DNA of 64,000 bases from Mastigias papua (GCA_964019165.1 OZ025283.1:2673501-2737500); one strand, 5' to 3'. Shown: positions 21,154-33,044, counted from the first letter of the stretch. Made by a program: numbers and translations. The notes: generated from the sequence alone by a model not told the origin.

Positions 21154-21403
21154 GGTTAGTATTCTACACTTTTCATTTGACTGTATTTTCAATGGACAGA
21201 TATGCAACATGGACTTAAGTGCTGCCAAAGTCATTTAAAGGTATATTATGCAACCCACATACCTGCAATTGATCTTTGCACAAAGTGGTGCTCTCAGCCT
21301 GAATTTCCTGCAGTTCCTTTGACTAGAAGACAATAATGTGTCCTGGTATTAAATGAGTTCAGGCTATTTTCTAATCTACACTTTTCATTTGACTGTATTC
21401 TAT
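21154..21403 (-). repeat. Left part of a micro-exon tandem array (units of about 190-220 bp)
   Basis: Unit 1 (21154-21372) and the first bases of unit 2 (21373-21403) lie here; the ISL2EU insertion separates them from the rest at 25543-25910. Unit 1 contains a 60-nt minus-strand exon flanked by a TCTTCTAG acceptor and a GTATGT donor. It encodes SKELQEIQAESTTLCKDQLQ in phase 0, with leucine/isoleucine spacing suggesting a short coiled coil. Confidence 0.6.
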
Positions 21404-21484
21404 ATTCCAACATGCGTGTGTGCAACTGTTCGTGTTGCCAAGTTATGAAACTGTAGTGAAAACACATTGATTTTAGTCTCCATA

Positions 21485-23726
21485 ATGGCGAGCTACAACT
21501 ATGAATTGCTATGTGTGGAGGCTAAAACTCGATATGTTGAAATGTTGAAAGCCTGTGGTTTATCTGCTTGCCCATACCACATCCCGGCTGACTAGTGGGT
21601 AATACAGTACAGTGGCCACAACTAGAGTGGCCTGAAGTGCATGATTATCTGATAAATACTCTGGGGGTTTATACTAGAGAAGCAATGAAAATCGCAAAAG
21701 TCTTGAGGTGCATAAGCAATTTACAAGTGGGTGGGTGCAAACAGTGTTGTTTTACCAGGAGAAGGAGTCTTGTAACTCCATTTTAAAGGCTGACGTTACT
21801 CCTTCTCAGAGACTAAATGAAAAAAAACATACTGCCTGGGTAGCTGTAAATAAAAAGGATGAATCTGTTGTAGCTGCCCATTGTACAGGCATGGCAGGGT
21901 AAGCTCATTATTATTTTCTTTTTAATGATGTTTGGGAACAAGTTGAAAGATTCTCTTTAGGGCTTGCAATTTTATGTATGGCAGCAACAGAGATGGAAAA
22001 AACTCAAGTTTTCTGTCAGTTTAGAGTACCACACTCTTTTAGGTACATCAGAAGATTTCACACTTCTATTCCTTACAAATAGAACATTCAGATATTTTAT
22101 GATTCTTGTTAGCAAAGTACCTCTTTTACTTTAACATATCACAATCTTCAATTTCTGTCATTGATTGCTTTCAACAGCTTAGGAGAATCATGCTCCCACA
22201 TTGGTGCTCTTTTATTTAAAATTGAAGCTGCAGTTAGAGCTGGATTCACAAAAAGAGCTTGCACAGATACAGCATATAAATGGAATAACAATTTCATGCA
22301 AAGATTGAGCCATCCACAGTTGCAGAAATACAATTCTTTTCAGAACAAAGTCTTGAGATAAGAAGGAAAAAGTATCTCAATGCTGATCCCCAAGCAAATT
22401 CAGCTGGCCCTAGTCTTGAGGAGAGGATGGATTTACTGACAAATCTCTCCAAGTTAAAGAAGATGCCTATTGTTCTGCATTCATTTGCACCATTTGCTGA
22501 ATCTGTTGTTCCAAAGTTTAAGCCAAAGGAGAGGGTTAAGGCACCAGCTTCACTGCGGAGCCTTTATTCTGAAGCTTATTGCAAATTGTCCCCTCAAGAA
22601 CTTTCCATGATAGTAGAGAAGGAATTTACTAATATGAAATTAGATGAAAGGGATGTAGATTACGTGTACAAGAGAACTCTAAAACAATCAGGGTCTATCC
22701 TTTGGTACGAAACAAGAGTTGGTAGAAGTACTGCATCAGTTGCACATGATGTTTTGCATGCATGAAACACAGTCTCCATTGCCCTTTTACAGTATTACAG
22801 ACAGTATGTGCCTTTCAGTATTAATATGTACAGTGCACTTCAAACAAAGTCTGTAGCCCCTCCTACGCAACACAATGTTTCCGGTATCCCTCATCATGAT
22901 ACAATATAGTGTATGTCATCAATGCATACTATAGGTGAGTACTATTGTAATCCATCAAACAGCTTAATCAAGAAAATATGTGGTCCTGCTGTGTATGGAA
23001 AGGAGCTTCACGTTGCGTCAGTAAAATGGGGAAAACACATGAGAAAATGGCATTAAATGAGCTTCAGCAAAATTTGGGGCTTTAACATTCTAACGTTGAG
23101 ATCAAAGTGTGTGGTATCAAATTGTGTTTGAATTCATTTATTGGTGCCAGCTCTGATGGGGAATTTAGTTGCAAATGCCACAAAATGAATGCATTGATAG
23201 AAATCAAATGCCCATACTCAATGAGAGACTCTGTGAAAATTGAGGATGCAATTGAGTATAAGCAATTTTGCATTGATGCCTCAAAGCAAGTAAAAAAGAA
23301 GCATAGGTACTATACACAAGTACAGATTCAACTTTATGCTTATGAGTACAATGAGTGTATTTTTGTTGTCTGGACCCTTAAATGGATTTTTCAGACACTA
23401 GTGTCTAAAGATGATGGGTTCATTTCATCAGCTTTACCAATACTGGAGAAGTTTTACACTAACCATATATTGAAAGAGCTGGTAACAAGAAATAGTGAAA
23501 ATGACCCAGCAAGCTCAGTTGATTACAAACAGAAGCCCAAGCTCTATTGTTACTGCCAAAAGCCAGAAGATATCTCAAGGACATGGGTTGGCCGTGATTC
23601 AGTCTCATGTAGATATGAGTGGTTCCATGTGGAATGCCTGAAGTCAAAGTGTGTACCCAGGGGTAAAGGTCATTGATACTCTCCCACATGTAAGGAAGAA
23701 CAGCAGAGAGAAATAAAATCTAAATA
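21485..23726 (+). pseudogene. SWIM / YqaJ nuclease / PHD protein of ISL2EU
   Basis: Starting with ATGGCGAGC at 21485, the gene shows HTAWVAVNKKDESVVAAHC and, after a GT/AG intron at 21899-22177, GLGESCSHIGALLFKIE, together the CxC...CxH SWIM finger. The nuclease fold follows: TRVGRSTASVAH, then FIGASSDGEFSCKCH and LIEIKCPYSM, the D...ExK triad of YqaJ/lambda-exonuclease nucleases. The C-terminus is a PHD-like finger (YCYCQKPED, YEWFHVECLKSKC) broken by TGA at 23674-23676 where a Trp is usual. A stop also occurs at 21593 and shifts near 23060-23100. YqaJ enzymes resect DNA ends; a role in transposition repair is inferred. Confidence 0.7.
21899..22177 (+). other. Intron in the YqaJ/SWIM gene
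   Basis: Donor GTAAGC at 21899 and acceptor TTTCAACAG at 22177. Splicing restores the SWIM motif frame (MAG followed by LGESCSHIG), which is strong support. Confidence 0.7.
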
Positions 23727-23791
23727 GGGCACTCTTGAACTAAAAATAGTACCTTGTGCTACTTCATGTTATATTTTCTCCTCATTTTATG

Positions 23792-25437
23792 CTATGGTTT
23801 ATTGTTGTTCAATTTCTTATCATCATTGTGCATAATGCTATCTCCTAGGTTTACTAGAACTGCACAGACAGTCGCAATTTTATCAATAGCTGAAACTGAT
23901 TCATTCCTAGCCTCATCTATAATTGATGTAATCATCTTGATTGGCAATGGTCTCTGTAATATTTTGTATCGATTTTTTAAAAGGCCAATCACTCGCTCAA
24001 TGTGAATTCTTATTGATGCTATCTGTCTTGTAGTTTCTGCCTCTTTTGCTGTTAATTGCTTCTTTCCTCTAGTGACAGTTGGTACTATGAGCTCAACCCA
24101 ACACCCAGATGCAAACTCATTTGGCAAGTTAAAGCCACGATCTGCTAAAATTTGGTCTCCATGGTGATGCAGATTGTAGGTTATATAATCAGATCTTTTA
24201 ACAAGCCCAGCATCAGAAACTCATCCACCCCAAGCTTTTGATAGAAAAGAAATTGATCCATGTGGTGTACAAGCTATGAGAAACTTTATTGTGGACTGTG
24301 TCTTATACTTTGAATATACCTTTGCTCGTGCTTTCACATTCTTAGGTCTGTCAATGAATATTTCTGTGCAGTCACTTATCCCAGTGAGGCGGGGAAAGTA
24401 TTGCTTAAAAACATTGGGGAGAGTCTTCAGACTTGCTTCGTGATCTGGCCATCCTATCAAAAATGATAAAGTGTTGTACATTGAATTGATCCAGGTCCAA
24501 GAAACATTAGCTGCAGTTGATTTTGAAACTTGGAACATATCAGAAAGTGTTTCAAATTGTAGGTTCAATCTAAGCTTAATAAGAGCTAGCAATAACTGAT
24601 CTTTCAGTGATAACGTCTGTTTTGCACTCTTTGATATGTACTTGCTTAAAAAGCTGAATATCACTTCAAATGTCTCTGTTGTAATACCAGTGTAGTACAT
24701 ACTTTTTTTGGGGTGCAATTTCAAGTATTCATATGAAGGGTATGATGCTTGTAAATGTTTTGACATCTGATTTTTATTGGCAATTTCTTCTCTAAGTTTA
24801 ATAATCTCTTCCTTTAATGCATCAACTTCAGTTGTTTTGTTTTCATGTGGAACATGTAGCTCCTCTTCATTTGTGGAAGACGATTAGGAACATGGTTCTG
24901 GCATTCCTGAGATGGTGCTCAATGAGTCCTGGGACTGCTTGGAACATTTCATTTCTTTAGTTGCTTCCGCAAAAAGGTTATCTTGGGCAACTTGCCGCTT
25001 TCTGGCAGAGACATATCTCGATAGCTTCTTGTCATCCTTGCTTTCATCTGATTTTGTGAATACAAATAATGATGGCATGTAGTCAGGATGACTTGAATCT
25101 TTAACAGGAGCTCCTGGGGAAATATAACTATCACTCGTGAACGGGAGCTCCTGCGGAAATATAAATATCAAACATTAGTCAGAAAAGAAGATAACTAGGC
25201 ATTTGAAATCAATCTATAAGGCATCTTACCTGTAATGAAATGCTGTCCACATAAGTAAACGTTCTTCCCTTTCGGTTCCCATGGTGTTCCATCTTTGTTC
25301 TTGTGCTTACACGCATTCAACCTCTTTGCTCGACGAGCTGGGTCATTATTCGGGAATCTGACGAACCTATGTTTCTCTTCCATCAAAGTGTGATTACTAC
25401 AGCCATATGCAGCACAGCTAAGAGGTATTTGATACAA
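23792..25437 (-). pseudogene. THAP-DDE transposase of ISL2EU (two nonsense codons)
   Basis: The THAP zinc finger is in exon 1 (25230-25437): CAAYGCSN, HRFVRFPNND, Trp in TPWEPKGKN and CGQHF. After an intron comes a linker ending in a coiled coil, then the DDE_4-type transposase: GISDCTEIFIDRP (first Asp), ILADRGFNL (second Asp, near 24150) and RIHIERVIGLLKNRY (Glu). One frame runs through with TAA at 24884-24886 and TGA at 24218-24220. THAP binds the element ends; the DDE core cuts DNA. Length and order match ISL2EU transposases. Confidence 0.8.
25114..25229 (-). other. Intron with duplicated 3' splice site in the THAP transposase gene
   Basis: Donor GTAAGATG starts at 25229. Two near-identical acceptors, TTTCCGCAG (at 25151) and TTTCCCCAG (at 25114), lie 37 bases apart in duplicated sequence. 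Only the distal one keeps the frame (GAPVKDSSHPDYMPS follows); use of the proximal one meets TGA after five codons. Confidence 0.65.
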
Positions 25438-25542
25438 TAACTCAGTTGAGATAACAGTACAACAAAGGTGGACGGAAGAGTTATTTTCACTGCAGCTTGG
25501 TAGCTTAGCAACAATAATAGGTGCACGCGAGCATGTTGGAAT

Positions 25543-25910
25543 GGAGAATTGTCACTTGACAGATGTGCATAGTGGATTTTTAATTGCCGCCAAAGATACA
25601 TCTATAATGGAGGTCACGTACCTGTGATTGATCATTGTATATAGCAGTGCTCTTCCTACTTGCTTTGTTTCTTGGACTAAAAGACAATAATGTGTCCTGG
25701 TGTTAAATGAGTTCAGGTGATTGTCTATTCTACACTTCTCATGTGATTGTATTTTCAAGTGACAGATGTGCAAAGTGGATTTTTAAGTGCTGCCAAAGAT
25801 ACATCAATGATGGAGGCCAGGTACCTTTGATTGATCATTGCATATAGCGGTGCTCTTCTTACTTGCTTTGGTTTCGGGTTGCTTTGACTAAAAGATAGAA
25901 ATTCATCTCA
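25543..25910 (-). repeat. Right part of the micro-exon tandem array
   Basis: The remainder of unit 2 (25543-25724) and unit 3 (25725-25910) share TTAAATGAGTTCAGG, ACAATAATGTGTCCTGG and GTGCTGCCAAAGATACAT blocks with unit 1. Each has an exon-like core between TTTTAG and GTACGT/GTACC. Unit 3 would encode SKQPETKASKKSTAICNDQ; unit 2 has lost five bases and gained a stop, so it is dead. Confidence 0.55.
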
Positions 25911-27712
25911 GTAATAATTGAGCGCATAATTTGTTAAAGAAGAAATGTATTAGGAGTAAAGGAATTGAAGAAGTTGGAAGACAATTAGAATAAGTTTGTT
26001 TGAAAGGGCTGAACATCCATAGTCCCCGTGATGGTACTCATCAGTACAGTGCATTAGAAGTGCATAGTTCTGGTATGCAAAAATGTGTTTCGAATGTGGT
26101 TGTGGAATGGACATCAAAAGTGCAGTGAATACTCATGTTTTTATAGAAGAGGGTGATACTTGTCACCACTACAACCTTTCCCATTCCTTTGGGCTTTTTA
26201 TCATTCTTGTGCTTCATTTTGACAAGTACAGGCACACTGTAGTTGTCTGCATTGTCATCATGTTAGAGTTACAGATTGGAACTGTATGTTGAATCCTAAG
26301 TGTACTGCTCATAGCATGGAGGATGTGCAGTTTAATGTGAAGGTTCCAAGGCTGCAGTCAGTCGAGAGTTACATATTGACTCACACAGGAAGTAGTGTAC
26401 ATTGAAGCAAGAAAACGGTACACTTACGACTTACCATGTCTATGTAAGTAAAGCACTTATGCTTTACAATGGTGTTCCCGACCTTGCGGCCAGTGGAGAG
26501 TATGCACTGCATTTCTTGCATTCTGCAATGCGTAATATGCCTCTTGGATGGTCTGAAATAAGTAAGATGTGTTGCTAGCATCTCGTGTTACAGCACTTGT
26601 TCACAAAATCTATAACATTGTAAGTGTGAAGGCTGTAACTTTCTGTGAAACTGAATGATTCACTGAATGCAATTAAGTAATTAGGGAAACACAAAAATTG
26701 ATGGGTACCAATAAATATATCGTCATTGCAGTTTGAGAATCACAATTGAACCATTATCTTCCAGACTTACATTTCATAATCACTGTGTGATGGGCAGTTG
26801 GACGCATCCTTTGCCCCACCTTCAACCATAGTGGTAGGAATGGGACTGGCTATGGCCCTCAAAAGAAGTGGCAAACCATAGTTGGTGCTAAAGTCCACAC
26901 CGTCTCTTGAAGACCAAAGCCAGTGGTGGCTCAATCAAATGTTGTCATGGTTTACTAGGCTGATGCCTAGCTCACCGGATACTTTGTGAATCATTTTGTT
27001 AAATACCCCAAGCCTATGATTGAATTCATCTAGTCTTGGGGGTATAGATGACACAAGTACCTACAAAGATACGCACTGCACAGTTGAATTTAATCATAAT
27101 GAGGGGAGCAGAATGGAAGATGAAGTAAAGGTAGAGTAACTATTGTACTTTAATATTGACTTATCCTTCTCTGGTGCATAGGTACAAATTGTTTATTTCA
27201 TAACTTGTCTTTTTCATGAATTAACAATTCCACTGCACTGCCTATTTATGAAACTATGCATTATCCCATGATGTCTAATTGCCATCCTCTCCAGTACCTA
27301 TGTTTTTACAAATTTTGTCCAGCCCCCTTCATATTAGGACACCCACTGGCAATTAATTTTAATAAATAATAACTTTTTGAAGACTTAGAGCTTTAGGTAG
27401 GTGATTGAAGAACAATTTCTGTTGGCAAAAAAAGTTTATTTTGAGTGTTCTTAACTGGCTGTTGAAAGATTGAAGCAAGTATCTAAAACATTTTGCTGCT
27501 TAACGAGAAATCACGCTAGCTTAGAATTACTTCCATATTAATTGTGTAACGTGATTCTTAAATGACACCCCTTGCTAATTGAATTTTTTAGAAAAGTCAA
27601 ACACCCTCTTATTCCCACTCTACAGCAGTTAGTCACCTAAGACCTTATGCAAGCCATTTAAGTACACTATTTTTATACTTTTCAGAATACAGTGTCATAG
27701 AAGATGTCTTAC
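25911..27712. other. No recognisable gene
   Basis: Low-GC sequence without credible coding frames. It could be intron of the minus-strand gene whose exon lies at 27713-27985, but I see no exon I can defend. Confidence 0.4.
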
Positions 27713-27985
27713 CTTTGCAGTTGGAAATAGCGAAACGGCATTTGCTGTGAGTAATCGGAAGTGCTTCTCAGCGTGCTCCATTACCATGTGTTGTGAAGCA
27801 TCGTTTGTGCCCACTGCTAGCATGACACAGGTAGGTGCAAAGCTGATGACTTTTGCCGCCTCCTCCATCTCGACGTTTACATCGAGAAACGTACCCCCGG
27901 GGGTACAATTGACATACCAGTTGTGGGGTACTGTAACTTCCCTCTCCACAACTGGTCTCAGCTGAGAATCACTGAAGACGGCAAC
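27713..27985 (-). CDS. SGNH-hydrolase-like exon
   Basis: A 273-nt minus-strand exon, 91 codons in phase 0, between acceptor TTCCCATAG and donor GTAAGA. It reads VAVFSDSQLRPVVE at the start (block I, S/GDSxxR), NCTPGGTFLDVN in the middle (Gly block) and VMLAVGTNDASQHMV (block III, GTND). These are the conserved blocks of the SGNH/GDSL hydrolase fold; the His-containing last block would be in the next exon, not found. Similar domains occur in multidomain ORFs of mobile elements in fish and invertebrates, so this may belong to the same transposon-derived gene as the KDZ-like pieces, 6.7 kb downstream; that link is a guess. Confidence 0.6.
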
Positions 27986-28187
27986 CTATGGGAACAGTTC
28001 AGTGAATCAATGATATGTTTTGAGCAGCATAAGCCATAAGGAAGGCTCCTCTAATCGCTACAGAGAATATTGACCACACTTATTGCAGTGAAAGTGGTAA
28101 AACTATTAAATTTTGACACTGGCTATTGACTAGACTAGCACATGACATATACAGTCTTAAATATTTGTTGCTGTTTGATCAATATCC

Positions 28188-28293
28188 TTTCCATTCCATC
28201 TAAAGTTTACATAAAAAGTTGACCATTTATACGTAGCAACAGTACTACATATAAATGGTCAACTTTTTATGATAACTTTAGATCGAATGGAAA
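28188..28293. repeat. Hairpin: 44-bp imperfect inverted repeat
   Basis: Arms 28188-28231 and 28250-28293, separated by 18 bases, pair through GTTGACCATTTATA and its complement and outward through TTTCCATTC. There are only a few mismatches. It may be the ends of a very short fold-back element or a deleted MITE. Confidence 0.7.
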
Positions 28294-29342
28294 TTTTTGA
28301 CAAAATACCTAGAATATCTGGAGCATTTCCACTAAAACGATACCTTTTTATATGTATTGGGATGTTACGTTTGTGTAGTGCATCCTTATTGCTCATAAGG
28401 AAGTCTCAAGTGTCTGTACTGTTATCATGAAGAAGCAATGAAAGCTGCAGTACCGGAAGGAAAGATCTCTTCTAAACTCCAGTATTGGAAGATAGCTTCT
28501 GTGACCATTGTGTTATTTGAATGGCCCCTCATCAAATTATGTAAAAGTACTCTAGCATTCCACCATACATACCAATACTCGCACAAAGAAGATGAGTCTT
28601 AACGTAATATCACTAAAGGACAGGCTTGCAGTTTAATTGTTTGTAGTTGAGCAGCTGTCATATAACAAAACTCACTGGCAATTATCACTTCTGGTCAAAG
28701 GTGTTTCCTATCTTTAGATGAACCTTTTGGAAGATCCCTTTCTTGCTATGAATCTATTCTGCTTCCCAGATGCACCAGTGACCACTGTTTTGCTGCATTG
28801 CAGACGCCTGACTCTTGTTTATTGTCGCCACGGAACAGCCAGTACTTAGTAGCACTTCCATGCTTCATTAGAAGGTATGGGTACTTATCGAGCTCAATAA
28901 ACCTGGATCTTCTTTTCAGTGTTGCCGTCATGCCTGCCTACCTGCCACATCCTGGCCTACCTTCAAAGAAAACTATTGTGGACCTTTCACACCAAGTACC
29001 ATAGAACTGACGATATCGACTTTGTAGAAGTACTTCTAGATGTATATATATAAATATATATCTAAAAGTAAAAGTTCTATCTCACCAAATGTTGTTTGTC
29101 TTACTATTGTTCTTAGAGCTTGAAACAAGACACCTTTGTAGATTCGTTTGTATCATGTGTCTTCGTCGCCAGTGTAAATGCCAACTAAGGATTTTACAAT
29201 TTCAGTTTGCTATATATACATTTTCCCCTGGAATTACAAAAAAAGATGAAAGAAAATATCTGTATTGGACAGGAAGGGCTAGGTTAAGTATGGCAAAGTG
29301 TTGAGAGAAATCTGGTGTGAAAATAGTCATAAACAAAGGGCA
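28294..29342. other. Sparse region, one unassigned minus-strand frame
   Basis: The only notable frame is minus 28746-28931 (61 residues, starting MTATLKRRSRFIELDKYPYL). It has good amino-acid composition but no family I know. The minus strand before it is open in pieces only. An AT-rich stretch with TATATA repeats lies at 29040-29065. Nothing else is supported. Confidence 0.35.
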
Positions 29343-29855
29343 TGAAGCATTACGTCATATAGCCAAACTGCGCATCCGTTTTAACGATAGCTAATAATAT
29401 CGGAGCTTCACATAGAGCCAACACTTAGCCTTTGAATCGATCACGAAAGGACGGATATTGGTTTTAACTCGCACTCGTTCGCTCAAACAAGAATTCGCTT
29501 TTCAGAACTATTATCGTGTTAGCAAGTATACGGAATTTATCAAGACATTTCGAGAACAATTTATTGTCTCTAATCTCGCAGTCGAATTCGCGGAATATTG
29601 GATGTGTTTACGTGAGACTCTCATTTACAGTAGTCAAGAACGTCATCTTATCGAATTTATTGCCTTTATTTATATATGGAAATATGTTGATTGTTGTTTG
29701 TGGAGTTAAAAAATGTCAAAAAGTAATCTAAGGTTTTCTTGTCTTATGCCATTTTCCTTTAATATAAAGAACAGGGAATTCTCTGGAGTTGTGGTCCGCT
29801 CAGAGGGTCATAACATATTCCAGCGCGCGGGAAATAAGTAAAAATTTCCCCAACA
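29343..29855 (+). repeat. 5' LTR of BEL element
   Basis: 513 bp, TGAAGCATTACG at the start and CCCCAACA at the end. Short open frames inside it are repeated in the other LTR and are not genes. Confidence 0.93.
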
Positions 29856-29861
29856 TATTTC

Positions 29862-29878
29862 TGGTGCCGTGACCCGGG
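29862..29878 (+). promoter_or_regulatory. tRNA primer-binding site of BEL element
   Basis: TGGTGCCGTGACCCGGG lies six bases after the 5' LTR. Its TGG start is complementary to a tRNA 3' CCA end. Confidence 0.75.
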
Positions 29879-29881
29879 AAA

Positions 29882-31010
29882 ATGGCTGAGCAAGAAGCTT
29901 TACGAAAAAGACTTCAAAAACGAAATGGCCATCGTCTTGTTGTCAAGAAAACTATTACGAAGGTGAACGAATTGTTACCACCTATAGAAGAAAATTGCAC
30001 TGCAACGCCCGCAGAAACCGTCAAAATAGAAGCATTATGAAACACTCTCGATGCGAAGCGAGCAACGATAGGACAAATAGATAGCAAAATCGAAGAGCTA
30101 CTAGGCGAAAAAGAAATCGAGAAGGAAATCGTGGAGAGAAGTGCATTTGAAGAGGATTTAGAAGAGGTGTTTTGCAAAATTAACGCAGTACTAATTCGAA
30201 ACAAAAATCAAAATTTTAATGGAATCGATTCGAAGTCTAGCAGCAACAGTGTGAAAGTTAAACTTCCAAAATTGTCGCTGCCACATTTTAATGGAAATCC
30301 GACGCAATGGACGACTTTCTGGGAAAGCTTTGAATCCACAATTCATAACAATACAGACCTATCTAGCATAGATAAATTAAAATACTTACAAACATCCTTG
30401 AGTGGAGAAGCAGCACAAACGATTTCTGGACTTCAAATTACTAATGAAAATTACGATGAGGCTATCGAATTATTGGAAAAACGGTTTGGTAACAAACAAA
30501 TACTTATTTCTCGCCATATTGAGGACCTTATGCAATTACCTAGGGTAAGTTCAAAGGATGATTTACGTGCACTGCGTTTGCTATACGACAAAATTGAAAC
30601 TGCTACGAGAAGTCTAAAATCAATTGGAGTTAAAAGCGATAGCTATAGTGCTGTGCTGTCACCTGTTATAATGTCGAAAGTACCATCGGAACTGCGTTTA
30701 TTTCTTAGTAGAAATGTGGAAGACGAATGGGACCTTGTGGGCTTACTGAAAAAATTCGGTGAAGAAATCTCGTTAAGAGACAAGTGCATGCTCTCTTCGA
30801 TTGGAAAAACCATTCGTCACACGGAGAAAGAATACCACGGAAGTAGACTAACTCAAACTCTATCGAATCGAAAACAAATTCCAACTGCCTCAACTCTTGT
30901 AGTAGAGAACAGAACTACTCAAGTTCCCAGCTGTTTGTTTTGTAATAGTAAACATTTTTCCGCAAGCTGCACGAAAGTCACTGACCCAAACGCGAGGAAG
31001 AAAATTCTTA
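29882..31010 (+). pseudogene. gag: BEL Gag (N-terminal and capsid part)
   Basis: ATG at 29882 opens the Gag frame (MAEQEALRKRLQKRNGHRL). An in-frame TGA occurs at 30038-30040, then the frame is open from there to the Harbinger insertion at 31011. Residues after the stop include a coiled coil (IGQIDSKIEELLGEKEIEKE) and the Pao-type capsid block LPKLSLPHFNGNPTQWTTFW with LSGEAAQTISGL. The last part has CLFCNSKHFSASC, the first Cys-rich motif. The apparent start at 30131 is simply the first ATG after the nonsense codon. Confidence 0.85.
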
Positions 31011-31182
31011 GACTACCCTCACATGAGAAAACTCAAACCGACCTGAGATTCAGATCGGTTTGAGATTTGGCCATGTTTGCTAATTGTCGTCCCCCTCACA
31101 TGACAATTTTCAGACCGGTTTGAATTCACCTCACTAGCTATGCACATGCGCATTACACAAAATTATCAGAATATAAACAAAC

Positions 31183-32500
31183 ATGGCGCCAATCGATTCT
31201 CGCATGTTGTTGATCCTGACACTGAAATCGATTTCATGCATGTTAAGTTCTGCTTTGCAGCTTCACTTTGTTTTGCTGATGCAAGTCTTGATGCATCAGC
31301 ATAGCCTCAATCAGGAGCTTCTTGGCGCTATTGAGGAAAAGAACCGTGCCCTGCACAAATACAGGCAGATACGAAGCAGATTCATGCGGAGGAAGAAAAA
31401 GCGATACTGGAAGAATCCTGGCCGCACTGAGAAATGGTGGCAAAACATGTTAGATGGATCCATGCTGCCAGAAGAATGGATCGTTAATTTTAGGATGTCA
31501 AGAAACGACTTTATGAGATTGGAAGAGAAGTTAAGGCCATACATAAGACCAAACAAGGATTCATTTCTTGGAGATACTATAAGCTCCGTTAAGAAACTAG
31601 CAATGACCTTGTATTATTTAAAAGACCAAGGCTCACTGAGAATGACAAGTAATTTGTTTGGTATAGCTCCAACTACACTTTCAGCTACAGTTCGTAAAGT
31701 TTGCCATGCAATTACAACTGTCCTCGGCCCACAACGTATAAAGTTTCCAACTACAAAAGATGATCTGCGACATCTTACGTCAGAATTTGAGAAGAAGTTT
31801 GATTTTCCCATGGTTGCAGGCTGTGTTGATGGGACTCATATTCCTGTAAAACAACCTAGTGAAAATGCACATGACTATTTCTGTTATAAAATGAAATTTA
31901 GTCTGAATGTACAGACAGTTTGTGACCATGAGGGTTGCTTCCTTAATGTTGACTGTTCCTGGCCAGGCAGTGTGCATGATGCCAAAGTCTTCTCCAATAG
32001 TTCAGTGGCACAAGCTCTTTCAAGAGGCTAGAATTCCAAACATTGAAAGAAGATTAAATGAAGATGACAGTCTATGCATTGGCCCAGTATTGCTGGGAGA
32101 TCCTGCATACCCTTTATTGCCTGGACTTATGAAAGAATTTGCAACATGCAGTTCCAATGGAGAAGTTATCTTTAACAGGAAGTTGAGATGTGTAAGGAAT
32201 CAAATCGAATGTGCCTTTGGGAGGTTGAAGGCACGGTGGAGAATTCTTAACAGACCTATTGACCTTGGTATAGAGTATGTTCCTACAATAGTGTATAGTT
32301 GCTTCGTTTTGCATAATTATTGTGAATATGCAAAATCATACGTATGTCAAGATACTGTGATTCATGAGATGGACAATGACAGAGACAAACAAGGCTGCAA
32401 TCATCACTCTGAGAAGGATAAGTTGTACACATATAACACAAACCAGGGAAACACTATTCGAGATATTTTCAAGAAGTACTTTGAGAGATTGTATAATTGA
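31183..32500 (+). pseudogene. Harbinger transposase (one frameshift)
   Basis: Frame 1 (31183-32031) starts MAPIDSRMLLIL and holds a basic linker, a helix-turn-helix region (GSLRMTSNLFGIAPTTLSAT) and the first catalytic Asp in VAGCVDGTHIPV. Around 32000-32030 the frame must shift; frame 2 to 32500 carries LLGDPAYPLLPGLM (second Asp) and NQIECAFGRLKARWRIL (catalytic Glu). All three DDE residues are thus present, but the product is truncated between the first and second. The enzyme family is HARBI1-like. Confidence 0.88.
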
Positions 32501-33044
32501 AGCATTTGTATGTGTGAATCTAAATATATTTGCATTTCAAAAGTAACCAGTTTATTTGAAAAGTTCAAGAGGATTGCTGGCACAATTCCAAAATGATTGT
32601 CATTGTAAAGAAAACCCAAAATAACAAAATTTAGACAAATGCAATACAATGTTGCATTAAATATTTCAAGTGTAAAATTTTAGCAGTTGATCATTAGTAC
32701 AATATTGCTGTATTGGAGTGGGAATAATTTCACACAAAATTTAAGTTTGTATTACAAGATGCCAGAATATGAATATTCAAAAGTTCAAAATAAACAATAA
32801 ATCCTATGCAACTTTTTAAAACCTGCTTGAATCCCAATGAGCTTTTTCTAGGGAATTTTAGATTTTTTTCTGTCTCCGAAAGAAAATATTAATTCCCAGC
32901 CTGATATGCAGAATCTTACTTTCAAATACAAGTCGTGATAACTTTCCAAATAAATTTTAAATGAAAAATTTTGTAGACAATAGTAGATCAGTCATATTTA
33001 ATGTTCAATTCTTGTTTACTTTTCAAGTTAGCATCTTAGTTTGT
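32501..33044. other. AT-rich spacer between the convergent Harbinger genes
   Basis: No coding frame. It contains the 3' untranslated regions of the transposase and the Myb-like gene. Confidence 0.6.

Larger units (their letters stand above)
21404..25542. mobile_element. ISL2EU (IS4EU) DNA transposon, two genes
   Basis: About 60-bp imperfect terminal inverted repeats start ATTCCAACATGC (21404) and end with the complement (25531-25542). The element encodes, convergently, a SWIM/YqaJ/PHD nuclease protein (plus strand) and a THAP-domain DDE transposase (minus strand). That gene pair is the published signature of ISL2EU elements. Both genes have nonsense or frameshift damage. The exact terminal bases and 2-bp duplication are not certain. 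It interrupts the middle unit of the micro-exon array. Confidence 0.8.

Noticed and set aside
28930..28990. Walker-A-like string FEGRPGCGR on the minus strand
   Set aside because: A stop follows at once and no Walker B or NTPase fold is coded nearby; likely chance.
29458..29731. Short frames in the BEL LTR (also at 39767-39982)
   Set aside because: They lie wholly inside the LTR repeats; no protein-like features.
31006..31012. 7-bp TCTTAGA target duplication for the Harbinger
   Set aside because: TTA with longer TIRs beginning GACT explains both ends better and fits the superfamily; the extra matching bases are the TIR edge and chance.
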